Source: Flavobacterium sp. Root420 (lineage in GTDB: Bacteria; Bacteroidota; Bacteroidia; Flavobacteriales; Flavobacteriaceae). Taken from it: DNA of 64,000 nt. Below, in pieces: positions 18,143 through 26,493 of this stretch. The stretch's first letter is position 1; each line of letters opens with the position of its first letter. The notes below the pieces were generated by a model. It worked only from the letters and a program-made list of their open reading frames with translations. It did not search any database and was not told the DNA's origin. Location of the stretch: positions 171,248-235,247 of the forward strand of contig NZ_LMEF01000012.1 in NCBI RefSeq assembly GCF_001427905.1. Reading direction: 5' to 3'. Made by a program: the position numbers and the translations under genes.

Positions 18143-18186
18143 TGTAGAGACGCACAGCTTTGTAGAGACGCACAGCAGTGCGTCTC
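18143..18186. repeat. Small direct plus inverted repeat between receptor and transporter
   Basis: TGTAGAGACGCACAGC occurs twice (18143-18158 and 18161-18176), and GAGACGCAC of the second copy pairs with GTGCGTCTC at 18178-18186. It resembles a dispersed intergenic palindromic element. As a hairpin it could also modulate expression of the downstream genes. Confidence 0.8.
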
Positions 18187-18223
18187 ACACACCGTAACCA
18201 CAATGCATAGATAAATAAAAAAA

Positions 18224-19444
18224 ATGAAAAACCTAGGAATTAAAATCTCGCTTTACCTCAATTATTTTGTCTTTGCTATTTTATTAAACAGCGTAGGAAT
18301 TGTGATTTTAAAATCACAGAGAAATTATGGCGTAGACGAAGTTCAGGCGAGCATTCTGGAAGCTTTTAAAGACATGCCAATTGCCATTGTTTCTTTTTTT
18401 ATCGCTTCTTTTTTACCAAGAATTGGCTATAGAAAATCGATGCTTATAGGCCTGGGTTTAGTTACTGTGGCTTGTATTTCTATGTATTTTGGAAATTCTT
18501 TTGACAATGCTAAAATTCTCTTTGCAACCGTTGGGGTTTCCTTTGCTTTGATCAAAGTTTCGGTTTATTCGCTGATAGGAACCGTGACCGAAACCAAAAA
18601 AGAGCACAATGCTTTAATGAGTAGTATTGAGGGATTTTTTATGGTGGGAATTGCCTTGGCATACTTTTTATTTCCCGCTTTTAATAATGAAAATGATCCT
18701 AATTCATGGCTGAACGTCTATTGGTTTTTAGCAGCATTATCATTCCTCTCATTTTTATTTTTGCTCTTCGTAAAATTCGAAGAAACCGAAGTTTCAGCAG
18801 GTGCAAATCTCAAAGACGATTTCATGCAGATGTTCAAATTAATGGCAAAATTGCTTACGGTCATTTTTGTAATTAGTGTTTTTTTGTTTGTAATGATTGA
18901 GCAGGGAATCTTGTCCTGGCTGCCAACATTCAATACAAAAGTGCTTCATTTACCAGAGAATATCAGCATTATGATGGCTAGTATTTTGGCTATTTCTTTG
19001 GCCATAGGAAGATTGATTGCTGGGATTATAACCAAAAAAGTAAATTGGATTTGGGTTTTGAGTTTCTGCATACTTTCTGCCATGTTGATTGTCATTTTTG
19101 TACTTCCAAAAACAGTTGGATTAGAAGTAAAGAGCATCAATACGCTTTCGGATATTCCCTTAATTGGTTTCGCATTTCCCTTAATCGGATTGTTTATTGC
19201 GCCGATTTATCCATTATTAAATTCGATTGTATTAAGCGCTTTGCCTAAAAATCTGCAAAGTTCCATGACCGGATTAATTGTGATTTTTTCTGCTCTTGGT
19301 GGAACATTAGGTTCCAGAATAACGGGTTGGCTTTTTAAAAACGAAGGACCGGAAAACGCCTTTTATTTTACATTAATTCCAATGACCTTTTTACTGATAT
19401 CCTTTTTTATTCTTAAAAAAATAACTGCAAAAGATGAAATTTAA
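18224..19444 (+). CDS. MFS transporter, probable trehalose/saccharide permease
   Basis: A 406-residue inner-membrane protein with about 12 hydrophobic segments and the major facilitator layout. It has a basic cytoplasmic loop after helix 2 (FLPRIGYRKSML) and an equivalent loop in the second half (IAGIITKKVNWIWV). It begins with a membrane segment (SLYLNYFVFAILLNSVGIVIL) and has no signal peptide. The next gene, trehalase, starts inside its last codons (11-base overlap), so the two are translationally coupled. The substrate is inferred from this coupling. Confidence 0.82.
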   Translation: MKNLGIKISLYLNYFVFAILLNSVGIVILKSQRNYGVDEVQASILEAFKDMPIAIVSFFIASFLPRIGYRKSMLIGLGLVTVACISMYFGNSFDNAKILFATVGVSFALIKVSVYSLIGTVTETKKEHNALMSSIEGFFMVGIALAYFLFPAFNNENDPNSWLNVYWFLAALSFLSFLFLLFVKFEETEVSAGANLKDDFMQMFKLMAKLLTVIFVISVFLFVMIEQGILSWLPTFNTKVLHLPENISIMMASILAISLAIGRLIAGIITKKVNWIWVLSFCILSAMLIVIFVLPKTVGLEVKSINTLSDIPLIGFAFPLIGLFIAPIYPLLNSIVLSALPKNLQSSMTGLIVIFSALGGTLGSRITGWLFKNEGPENAFYFTLIPMTFLLISFFILKKITAKDEI

Positions 19445-21299
19445 ATTACATATAACCCAAACCATCGAAAAATTATTGACTCAGGAAGATACTGATGGCG
19501 ATAAAAAAATAACGATTGATGATAATGGTCCAAAAAGATTTTTATTGAATGATGAAAACGGGAATTCTGTAGTTATTGAAGGAACGTATCAACTTTCAAA
19601 TTTATTGCAGGAATTGGCGCTAGCGAAAAAAGGCAATACCGAATTTGCAGAAATCAATCTAAATGAAATTACCGAAGACCCTGTAAAAAGGATTTCAAGA
19701 AAAATAAAAGACTTGTATTGGAATGGTCTTACCCGAACAATTGACGCTATTGGAGTAAAGAAAATTCTGGAAGATGATAAAATCGAAAATGAAACTGCTT
19801 ATTTGTATGTGCCATTTGGAGATGAAATCGTTTTTGATTATTTCAGGAAATTAGAGGCTGCAATTCCAAAATTAAAAGTGGTGCAAATGCCGAAGCATAT
19901 TACACCAGAATATGTATTGTCCCTCAATAAAAAACCCGGAATTTTAGCTTTGGCACTCCAAATAAAAAACAACGAAGTTTCAGGAGTTCCGTTTGTGGTA
20001 CCAGGTGGAAGATTTAACGAAATGTACGGCTGGGATAGTTATTTTATTGCCAAAGGACTTTTAATTGATGACAAAATTGAGCTTGCTTTAGGTATTGCAG
20101 AAAACTTTAAATATCAAATTGATCATTACGGAAAGATACTGAATGCCAACCGAAGTTATTATTTAACGCGAACACAGCCGCCACTTTATACGTCATTAAT
20201 TATAGATGTTTTAGAAAAGTCAAATCCGGATATTTTTTGGATCGAAAGACATTTAAAAACGGCCATAAAAGAATACCAGGCCGTTTGGATGGAAGAAGGA
20301 AAACGACTTACGGCTAACGGATTGAATCGCTATAAAGCAGAAGGAATCGGGCTTCCGTTTGAAGTTGAAGAAGGACATTTTGATGATATTTTAGAACAAT
20401 TTGCTCCAAAATATAATTTGTCTACCCGTGAATTCGAAAAGAAATATCTCGAGAGAGAAGTTATAGATGCAGAACTCGATAAGTACTTTATTCACGATCG
20501 GAGCATGCGGGAAAGCGGTCATGATACCACTAATAGATTGGTCGGAATTTGTGCTAATTTGAATACGGTTGCTATTAATAGTTTGCTTTATAAGTATGAA
20601 ACGGATATTGCTTTTTTAATTAAGAAGTATTTTAAGAATGAATTTCAATATTTTGAAGACCAATCTTTTTCGAGCGAGTATTGGATTTCAAAAGCGGCTT
20701 CCAGAAAAGAAAAGATCAATAAAATGTGCTGGAATCCCGAAAACGGAATTTATTTTGATTACAATTTTGTAACTGAGGAACAACATTTCTTTGAAGCTGC
20801 GACAACATTTTATCCGCTTTGGGCAAAAATAAGTACACCTGAACAAGCAGAGATTTTGGTAAAAAAGACACTTCCAAAATTTAAAATGAAAGGCGGAATT
20901 GCCGGAAGTACCAAAGAATCAATTGCAGAGTTAGATGACAATTCGCCAATTCGCCAATGGGATTACCCTTTTGGCTGGGCACCGCATCAAATGCTTTTGT
21001 GGGAAGGTTTGCTAAATTATAATTTTAACGAAGAAGCGCAGGAAATGGTGTATCGCTGGCTTTGGCTAATTACCAGAAATGCGGTAGATTATAATGGAAC
21101 TATTCCGGAGAAATTTGATTTATCCATCAGTTCCCACAAAATTTTTGCAGAATATGGAAACGTAGGAACCGAGTTTGATTATATAACCGAAGAAGGTTTT
21201 GGATGGATGAACGCTTCTTTTCAATACGGCTTAACGATTTTAAAAGAGGATTTAAAGCAAAAATTATCGGATTTAGTTGATCCTGATGAGCTTTTCTAA
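19434..21299 (+). CDS. Trehalase, GH37, of the fungal neutral type
   Basis: A 621-residue enzyme that hydrolyses trehalose to two glucose. It has no signal peptide, so it is probably cytoplasmic, consistent with uptake by the coupled MFS gene. Residues 19-30 read DTDGDKKITIDD, close to the calcium-binding loop known at the N terminus of yeast neutral trehalase. Signature 1 is PGGRFNEMYGWDSY at 190-203. The catalytic acid region is RESGHDTTNR at 359-368 with Asp364. Signature 2 is QWDYPFGWAPHQ, and the likely catalytic base is Glu559 in PEKFD. RESGHDTT and the following NSLLYKYETDIA are more like fungal neutral enzymes than the E. coli pattern ESGWDFSSR. The comparison is from memory of these families. 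Confidence 0.92.
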   Translation: MKFKLHITQTIEKLLTQEDTDGDKKITIDDNGPKRFLLNDENGNSVVIEGTYQLSNLLQELALAKKGNTEFAEINLNEITEDPVKRISRKIKDLYWNGLTRTIDAIGVKKILEDDKIENETAYLYVPFGDEIVFDYFRKLEAAIPKLKVVQMPKHITPEYVLSLNKKPGILALALQIKNNEVSGVPFVVPGGRFNEMYGWDSYFIAKGLLIDDKIELALGIAENFKYQIDHYGKILNANRSYYLTRTQPPLYTSLIIDVLEKSNPDIFWIERHLKTAIKEYQAVWMEEGKRLTANGLNRYKAEGIGLPFEVEEGHFDDILEQFAPKYNLSTREFEKKYLEREVIDAELDKYFIHDRSMRESGHDTTNRLVGICANLNTVAINSLLYKYETDIAFLIKKYFKNEFQYFEDQSFSSEYWISKAASRKEKINKMCWNPENGIYFDYNFVTEEQHFFEAATTFYPLWAKISTPEQAEILVKKTLPKFKMKGGIAGSTKESIAELDDNSPIRQWDYPFGWAPHQMLLWEGLLNYNFNEEAQEMVYRWLWLITRNAVDYNGTIPEKFDLSISSHKIFAEYGNVGTEFDYITEEGFGWMNASFQYGLTILKEDLKQKLSDLVDPDELF

Positions 21300-21313
21300 T
21301 ATTCGTAAATGAC

Positions 21314-21346
21314 AAACCCGACAGGTTTTTAAAACCTGTCGGGTTT
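21314..21346. terminator. Palindromic bidirectional terminator-like element
   Basis: Two perfect 16-base arms (21314-21329 and 21331-21346) with core CCCGACAGG / CCTGTCGGG flanked by A and T tracts. They lie between the convergent trehalase and polyprenyl synthetase genes. Confidence 0.7.
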
Positions 21347-21391
21347 ACTATAAATAGCTGAGAAATATCAACTTATAAATGTGAAAATTTG

Positions 21392-21466
21392 TTTGCCACG
21401 AATTACACGAATTTCCGCGAATTAGTTATGTATAAATTAGTAAAAATTCGTGTAATTCGTGGCAAA
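21392..21466. repeat. Inverted repeat, 23-bp perfect arms
   Basis: Arms 21392-21414 and 21444-21466 are exact reverse complements with a 29-base loop. The arm contains GCCACGAATTACACGAATT and is related to the inverted repeat at 38434-38493 (GCCCCGAATTCACGAATT), so it belongs to a dispersed family. Confidence 0.85.
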
Positions 21467-21469
21467 AAA

Positions 21470-22444
21470 TTAAACTTTTCGTCCCATTAAATTTTCACCA
21501 AAAGTCCTCAGAATATCTTTCTTTTCGGCGTTAATGTCCATTTTTTCTAAAGTTTCAAAAGCTTTAAAAGTGTACATTTCTATAGCTTCCTGCGTTGCTT
21601 TTGAGGCACCTGATTCGTTAAAAATAGCTTTTGCCGTTTCTATTTTTTGTGAATTATCATCTAATTGCAATCCGAATAATTGTTGTAATTCTGCTGCTTT
21701 TTCTTCAGGTGAAAATTCAATTGCTTTTAGATATAAATATGTTTTTTTGTTTTCGATAATATCGCCACCCACTTGTTTTCCAAAAGTTTCCGGATCTCCA
21801 AAAGCATCTAAATAATCGTCTTGTAACTGAAATGCCAAACCTAAATTAAGCCCGAAATCATAAATTAAATCCGCTTCTTTTTCAGAAGTTTTGGCTACAA
21901 TTGCGCCCATTTTCATGGCTGCGGCAACCAAAACAGCTGTTTTATATTCGATCATTTTCAGGTATTCCGGAATGGTTACGTTGCTTCTTACTTCAAAATC
22001 AACATCCCATTGTTGTCCTTCGCAAACTTCAAGAGCCGTTTTACTGAATAATTTTGCTAAATCCCTAAAAATCGTTGGTTCGTATTGTTCAAAATACTGG
22101 TAAGCCAGAATTAACATCGCATCGCCAGAAAGAATCCCGGTGTTGATATTCCATTTTTCATGAACCGTTACTTGCCCTCTTCGCAAAGGTGCATCATCCA
22201 TAATGTCATCATGAACCAATGAAAAGTTATGAAAAACTTCAACCGCCATTGCTGCCGGAAGTGCTATTTTATAATCGGCATCAAAAACTTCTGAAGCCAT
22301 TAAGGTAAGTACCGGACGCATTCGTTTTCCGCCAAGCCCTAAAATATAGGTAATAGGTTCATAAAGATTTTTGGGTTCTTTGTCTATGCTTTGGTTTTCT
22401 AAATAACTAATGAAAAATTCCTGGTACTGACTTATATCGTGCAT
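21470..22444 (-). CDS. Polyprenyl (geranylgeranyl/farnesyl-type) diphosphate synthase
   Basis: A 324-residue trans-prenyltransferase that condenses isopentenyl diphosphate with allylic diphosphates to build isoprenoid chains. It has the first Asp-rich motif HDDIMDDAPLRRGQ, the second one QLQDDYLDAFGD, GGKRMRP for the diphosphate, and the K-T pair YKTAVLVAAAMKMGA. Product length cannot be read reliably from the sequence. The start is the ATG at 22442-22444; a longer frame to 22474 is less likely because a -7 box (22472-22479) overlaps it. Confidence 0.9.
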   Translation of the reverse strand: MHDISQYQEFFISYLENQSIDKEPKNLYEPITYILGLGGKRMRPVLTLMASEVFDADYKIALPAAMAVEVFHNFSLVHDDIMDDAPLRRGQVTVHEKWNINTGILSGDAMLILAYQYFEQYEPTIFRDLAKLFSKTALEVCEGQQWDVDFEVRSNVTIPEYLKMIEYKTAVLVAAAMKMGAIVAKTSEKEADLIYDFGLNLGLAFQLQDDYLDAFGDPETFGKQVGGDIIENKKTYLYLKAIEFSPEEKAAELQQLFGLQLDDNSQKIETAKAIFNESGASKATQEAIEMYTFKAFETLEKMDINAEKKDILRTFGENLMGRKV

Positions 22445-22471
22445 AAAAATGAAAATCTGATTATCGAGGCT

Positions 22472-22479
22472 CAAAGATA
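22472..22479 (-). promoter_or_regulatory. Probable -7 promoter element of the polyprenyl synthase
   Basis: On the minus strand TATCTTTG matches TAnnTTTG, 27 bases before the chosen ATG. No convincing -33 element. Confidence 0.45.
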
Positions 22480-22590
22480 CAACTCAAATATGAATTATTC
22501 CCCGCTAAATTTAAATGTAAAATCAAGCTTTAAATCAGACAGAATTAAACTCAATTTTTAACCCGTTAAAATTATTTTAAAAAAAAACTT

Positions 22591-22618
22591 GGAAACTTGT
22601 TTGGTGTTTAGAGTTTCC
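22591..22618. promoter_or_regulatory. TetR-type operator, copy 1
   Basis: GGAAACT-N14-AGTTTCC covers the -33 region and spacer of the YceI promoter. The same half-sites with the same 14-base spacing recur at 22642 and 23282. Confidence 0.75.
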
Positions 22619-22630
22619 TGTTTATATTTG
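22600..22630 (+). promoter_or_regulatory. Promoter of the yceI-like gene
   Basis: TTTG at 22600-22603, a 19-base spacer and TATATTTG at 22623-22630 match the Bacteroidota consensus well. It is overlapped by the operator at 22591-22618. Confidence 0.75.
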
Positions 22631-22641
22631 CATTTTTAAAT

Positions 22642-22669
22642 GGAAACCCAGAACACTGTAAAAGTTTCC
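22642..22669. promoter_or_regulatory. TetR-type operator, copy 2 (one mismatch)
   Basis: GGAAACC-N14-AGTTTCC lies just after the expected transcription start of the yceI-like gene, where bound repressor would block elongation or initiation. Confidence 0.65.
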
Positions 22670-22713
22670 TTAAGAGGTTTAAAAGATTTATAAACCAAAC
22701 AAAACCAAATAAT

Positions 22714-23235
22714 ATGAAAACAACATGGACCTTAGATTCTAGCCAATCAGATGTTTTGATTAAAATGAGACATTCGATTATTGCCTACTTAGGAGGAACT
22801 ACAAATAAATTTGACGGTTATGTTAATATTGAAGACAATGAAATTGAAGATGCTTCAGTCGAATTTTCATTAGATATTAACAATAAAAATGACAGTTTTC
22901 AACATGTGGATTCTCATATGCAGTTGAATGATTTATTCAATGTAAATGAGCATCCAATTATCAGTTTTAAATCGACATCCTTTCAGAAAATTAATGACAA
23001 CATCAATTTTTTCAAAGGAGATTTGACTATAAAAGATGTTACTAAAGTAGTAGAACTTGATGCAGAATTTATTGGTGTTCACTCTTACAACGGGCAAAAG
23101 AAAGTTGCTTTTGAAATTAAAGGTGATATAAAACGTCAGGATTTTGGTTTAGATTATAATGCACTTAACTACAATGGTGGTTTGGCATTAGGGAAAGACA
23201 TCAAACTTATCGCAAATTTAGAATTTAGCATATAA
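22714..23235 (+). CDS. YceI-family lipocalin-like protein
   Basis: A 173-residue YceI domain from end to end (TTWTLDSSQSDVLIKMRHSI, VEFSLDINNKND, FKGDLTIKDVTKVVELDAEF, QDFGLDYN). YceI proteins form an eight-stranded barrel that binds polyisoprenoid or amide lipids. No signal peptide is seen, unlike periplasmic members, so this copy is probably cytoplasmic. Its promoter carries two copies of the operator found before the neighbouring tetR-efflux operon. It is therefore likely co-regulated with efflux, perhaps handling a lipid or hydrophobic compound. That role is inference. Confidence 0.88.
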   Translation: MKTTWTLDSSQSDVLIKMRHSIIAYLGGTTNKFDGYVNIEDNEIEDASVEFSLDINNKNDSFQHVDSHMQLNDLFNVNEHPIISFKSTSFQKINDNINFFKGDLTIKDVTKVVELDAEFIGVHSYNGQKKVAFEIKGDIKRQDFGLDYNALNYNGGLALGKDIKLIANLEFSI

Positions 23236-23281
23236 ATCTTACTTAATGAATAAATTAATGTAAAATTATTACAAATATAAT

Positions 23282-23309
23282 GGAAACTATTTTTAAGATT
23301 TTAGTTTCC
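23282..23309. promoter_or_regulatory. TetR-type operator, copy 3, before tetR
   Basis: GGAAACT-N14-AGTTTCC. The distal half-site is followed by four bases and then TATATTTG, exactly as in copy 1. Confidence 0.75.
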
Positions 23310-23313
23310 TAAT

Positions 23314-23321
23314 TATATTTG
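23314..23321 (+). promoter_or_regulatory. -7 promoter element of the tetR-efflux operon
   Basis: TATATTTG, 19 bases before the tetR ATG and four bases after the operator half-site. Confidence 0.65.
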
Positions 23322-23340
23322 TAATGCAATTTGAATTAAA

Positions 23341-23940
23341 ATGAAAGAGAAAATCATATCAAAAGCGAGTGAATTATTTTTAAGACTCGGTTTTAAAAGT
23401 GTTACGATGGATGATATTGCAGGTGAAATGTGTATTTCTAAAAAAACGATTTACAAATATTTCTGCAATAAAGAGGTGCTAATTGAAGAGAGTACTTCAA
23501 TGGTTCATAAACAAGTTCATGAGGTTATTGATACCATTGTTGCAAAAAATTATAATGCGATTCATGAGAACTTTGAAATTCGTGAAATGTTTCGCGATAT
23601 GTTTAAAAATGCAAGTGATACTTCACCTCTCTATCAGCTGAAAAAACATTATCCGGAAATCTATCAAAATGTAATGACACACGAAATAGATCAGTGCAAT
23701 CATTATTTTAAAGATAATATCGTAAAAGGAATAAGTGAAAAATTATACAGAGCAGATTTGAATATTGATATTTATGTGAAATTTTATTACACCCTTATTT
23801 TTCATATTAATGAAACAACTGTCTCTGAAAGAGAAGCTCAAAAAATAGAATTAGAAGCTTTGGAATATCACACCAGAGCTATGGCAACCGAAAAAGGAAT
23901 AATCGAATTAGAAAAACAACTTAAAAAAATTAGTACTTAA
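23341..23940 (+). CDS. TetR/AcrR-family repressor of the efflux operon
   Basis: A 199-residue regulator. The N-terminal TetR helix-turn-helix covers about residues 5-50 (SKASELFLRLGFKSVTMDDI, then CISKKTIYKYFCNKEVL). The rest is an all-helical ligand and dimer domain of normal length. It is the first gene of an operon with TolC, adaptor and RND genes (13 bases to the next gene). A 28-bp inverted repeat overlaps its own promoter and also lies twice before the yceI-like gene, so autorepression and control of both units are likely. The inducer is unknown. Confidence 0.88.
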   Translation: MKEKIISKASELFLRLGFKSVTMDDIAGEMCISKKTIYKYFCNKEVLIEESTSMVHKQVHEVIDTIVAKNYNAIHENFEIREMFRDMFKNASDTSPLYQLKKHYPEIYQNVMTHEIDQCNHYFKDNIVKGISEKLYRADLNIDIYVKFYYTLIFHINETTVSEREAQKIELEALEYHTRAMATEKGIIELEKQLKKIST

Positions 23941-23953
23941 TTAATCAATCTAT

Positions 23954-25288
23954 ATGAAACGAATAATTCTTATATTTTTGTGTTCAATTGGCTTGACTGC
24001 CAACGCACAAGTCAAAACCCTAACCTTAAAAGAGGCACTTACATACGCATTGCAAAACAAAGCGGATGCTAAAAAATCTAAACTACAGGTTGAAAATAGT
24101 GAGTATCAAATTCAGGAAATTCGCTCAAAAGCTTTGCCACAAATTTCAGGTAATGCGAATTTAACCTATAATCCAATTCTACAAACCAGTGTAATCGATG
24201 GGGGATCTTTTGGTCAGCCGGGAACTTCTATTCAGGCTACTTTTGGTCAAAAATGGACTTCCGGAGCTGGAATTTCTTTGAGTCAGGCATTGTTTGATCA
24301 GTCTGTTTTTACAGGATTAAGAGCAGCCAAATCAACTCGTGAGTTTTATCAAATCAACGATCAGTTGACTGAAGAGCAGGTTATTGAAAGAGTTGCAAAT
24401 AACTACTACGGAGTATATGTGCAACGCGAAAGATTAATTTTATTAGATAGTAACTACGTTAATACTACTAAAGTTCGTGATATCGTACAAGGGCAATTTG
24501 ACAACGGTCTGGCTAAAAAAATTGATTTGGACCGTATTATTGTAAAAATGTCAAACATTGATACAGAACGTCAACAAATTAAAAATCAAATTACTTTACA
24601 GGAAAATGCATTGAAGTTTTATATGGGTATGCCAATTGAAACTCAAATAGAGATTCCAAAAGAAGAATTTGAGGTAGTTCCTGCTGCATTAACTGAAGTT
24701 CCGAATGTTGAAAACAGAACAGAATATTTGCTTTTGAAAAAACAAGAAGAGCTTTTAGTGTTCAATAAGAAAGCTACTGAGGCGCTGTATTATCCAACAT
24801 TAAACTTGGTTGCAGGTTATAATTATATTGGTCAGGGTCCTGAAATGCCTCTTTTTGCTAAACCAAAAGATGGAGTATACTGGTCTGATTACTCTTCAAT
24901 TGGATTGAATTTACATGTGCCAATCTTTACAGGTTTTGGAACCCGTGCTAAAGTAAGGCAAGCAGATGTTCAAATCAGATCGCTTCAGGAAGATATTAAA
25001 GACACCAAACTTTCATTGGATCTGGATTACAGAAACGCAATGGCTCAAATTGAGAACAACCTTATCACGATTAATAATCAAAAGGAAAACATGCGTTTAG
25101 CTAAAGAAATTTTAAGCGATACAAAAAACAATTACCTTCAGGGATTGGCATCATTAACCGATTTATTGGATGCTGAAAACGAATCTCTTGAGGCTCAAAA
25201 TAATTTTACAAGAGCAATTTTAGATTACAAAATTGCTGAAATAACACTAATCAAATCGAAAGGCGAACTAAAAACTCTTATTAAATAA
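23954..25288 (+). CDS. TolC-family outer-membrane efflux protein
   Basis: A 444-residue outer-membrane channel of a tripartite pump. A signal peptide covers residues 1-18 (ending LTANAQ). Two TolC/OEP repeats follow, each with long coiled-coil helices (LTLKEALTYALQNKADAKKS in the first; SLQEDIKDTKLSLDLDYRNA and GLASLTDLLDAENESLEAQN in the second). It is followed after nine bases by the adaptor gene. It should form the exit duct for the RND permease encoded two genes on. Confidence 0.9.
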   Translation: MKRIILIFLCSIGLTANAQVKTLTLKEALTYALQNKADAKKSKLQVENSEYQIQEIRSKALPQISGNANLTYNPILQTSVIDGGSFGQPGTSIQATFGQKWTSGAGISLSQALFDQSVFTGLRAAKSTREFYQINDQLTEEQVIERVANNYYGVYVQRERLILLDSNYVNTTKVRDIVQGQFDNGLAKKIDLDRIIVKMSNIDTERQQIKNQITLQENALKFYMGMPIETQIEIPKEEFEVVPAALTEVPNVENRTEYLLLKKQEELLVFNKKATEALYYPTLNLVAGYNYIGQGPEMPLFAKPKDGVYWSDYSSIGLNLHVPIFTGFGTRAKVRQADVQIRSLQEDIKDTKLSLDLDYRNAMAQIENNLITINNQKENMRLAKEILSDTKNNYLQGLASLTDLLDAENESLEAQNNFTRAILDYKIAEITLIKSKGELKTLIK

Positions 25289-25297
25289 CTAATTACA

Positions 25298-26365
25298 ATG
25301 AAGAAAACTATTATAACAATCGTAATCATAATCGCAGCCTTAGGGGTGATGGGATATGTCTTAAATAATAATAAGAAGGAGAATAAAGCAAAAACAGATA
25401 TCGTTGCTGAAAAAAATGCTGCAGTTTCAGTAAAAATTTCTCCGGTAAAAACAGAAGAAGTTTCATTAGACTTCGTTGCAAATGGAAACTTCCAACCAAT
25501 TCAACAACTTACTTTCTCTGCTGAGAAATCAGGAAAAGTAATCAGTGTTTTGGCAAAAGAAGGAGATTACGTAAGAGTGGGTCAAACATTATTGACAATG
25601 AGAGGTGACGTAATCAATGTAAATGCACAACAAGCACAGGCTGTATATGCAAATGCAAAATCGGATTATGCGAGATATGAAAATGCTTTTAAAACGGGCG
25701 GTGTTACAAAACAACAATTGGATCAGGCAAAATTAACCTTAACAAATGCTCAATCTAGCTTAACCGAGGCAAACATTAATGTTGGAGATACAAGAGTAAA
25801 AGCGCCAATCAACGGATTTATCAATAAAAAATATATTGAGCCAGGATCCATCTTGACAGGAATGCCGGCAACTGCATTGTTTGATATTGTTAATGTTTCT
25901 AAATTAAAATTAGTAGTTACCGTAAACGAAAATCAGGTTGCAAGTTTAAAAGTTGGAAATACTATCAATGTAACTGCTAGTGTTTATCCTGACAAAACTT
26001 TCTCCGGAAAAATCACTTTTATTGCTGCAAAAGCAGATGAGAGCTTAAACTTTCCTGTTGAAATTGAAATTGCAAACAACACCAATAATGACCTGAAAGC
26101 AGGTATGTACGGAACTGCAAATTTTGCTTCGAACCAACAAAAACAACATTTGATGGTTGTACCTAGAAATGCATTCGTAGGAAGTGTAAGCAGCAACGAG
26201 ATTTTTGTAGCTGAAAACGGTATTGCAAAATTGAAAAAAGTAACCGCTGGAAGAATTTTAGGAGATCAGGTAGAAATCATCAATGGATTATCTGATGGCG
26301 AAAAAGTAATTACTACTGGTCAGATTAACTTACAAGACGGTAACAGAGTAGAAATTATTAAGTAA
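25298..26365 (+). CDS. RND efflux periplasmic adaptor (membrane-fusion protein)
   Basis: A 355-residue adaptor. Residues 5-22 are an N-terminal membrane anchor (ITIVIIIAALGVMGYVLN). A split biotinyl-lipoyl-like domain follows (GKVISVLAKEGDYVRVGQTL and DTRVKAPINGFINKKYIEPG), with a short coiled-coil hairpin between the halves. The beta-barrel and membrane-proximal domains (GLSDGEKVITTGQINLQDGN) complete it. It links the inner-membrane pump to the TolC-type channel. There is no lipobox. Confidence 0.9.
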   Translation: MKKTIITIVIIIAALGVMGYVLNNNKKENKAKTDIVAEKNAAVSVKISPVKTEEVSLDFVANGNFQPIQQLTFSAEKSGKVISVLAKEGDYVRVGQTLLTMRGDVINVNAQQAQAVYANAKSDYARYENAFKTGGVTKQQLDQAKLTLTNAQSSLTEANINVGDTRVKAPINGFINKKYIEPGSILTGMPATALFDIVNVSKLKLVVTVNENQVASLKVGNTINVTASVYPDKTFSGKITFIAAKADESLNFPVEIEIANNTNNDLKAGMYGTANFASNQQKQHLMVVPRNAFVGSVSSNEIFVAENGIAKLKKVTAGRILGDQVEIINGLSDGEKVITTGQINLQDGNRVEIIK

Positions 26366-26493
26366 GCTTTAAGCTATAGGCAATAAGCTTTTTAAAAAAG
26401 CCTATAGTTTACAGCCTAAAGTCTAAAACAAAATATGAAATTAAACCTTAAAGCTTAAAGCATACAGCCTAAAGCCTATAGCATTAAAAAAAT
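26366..26493. repeat. Repeat-rich leader with duplicated start codon before the RND gene
   Basis: The gap is filled by words such as AAGCTATAGGC / GCCTATAGTTT (inverted) and a tandem duplication: acagcctaaag occurs at 26411 and 26464, and AAAATATGAAATTA at 26430-26443 and 26489-26502. The second ATG starts the RND gene. The first starts a seven-codon frame ending in TAA. Confidence 0.75.
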
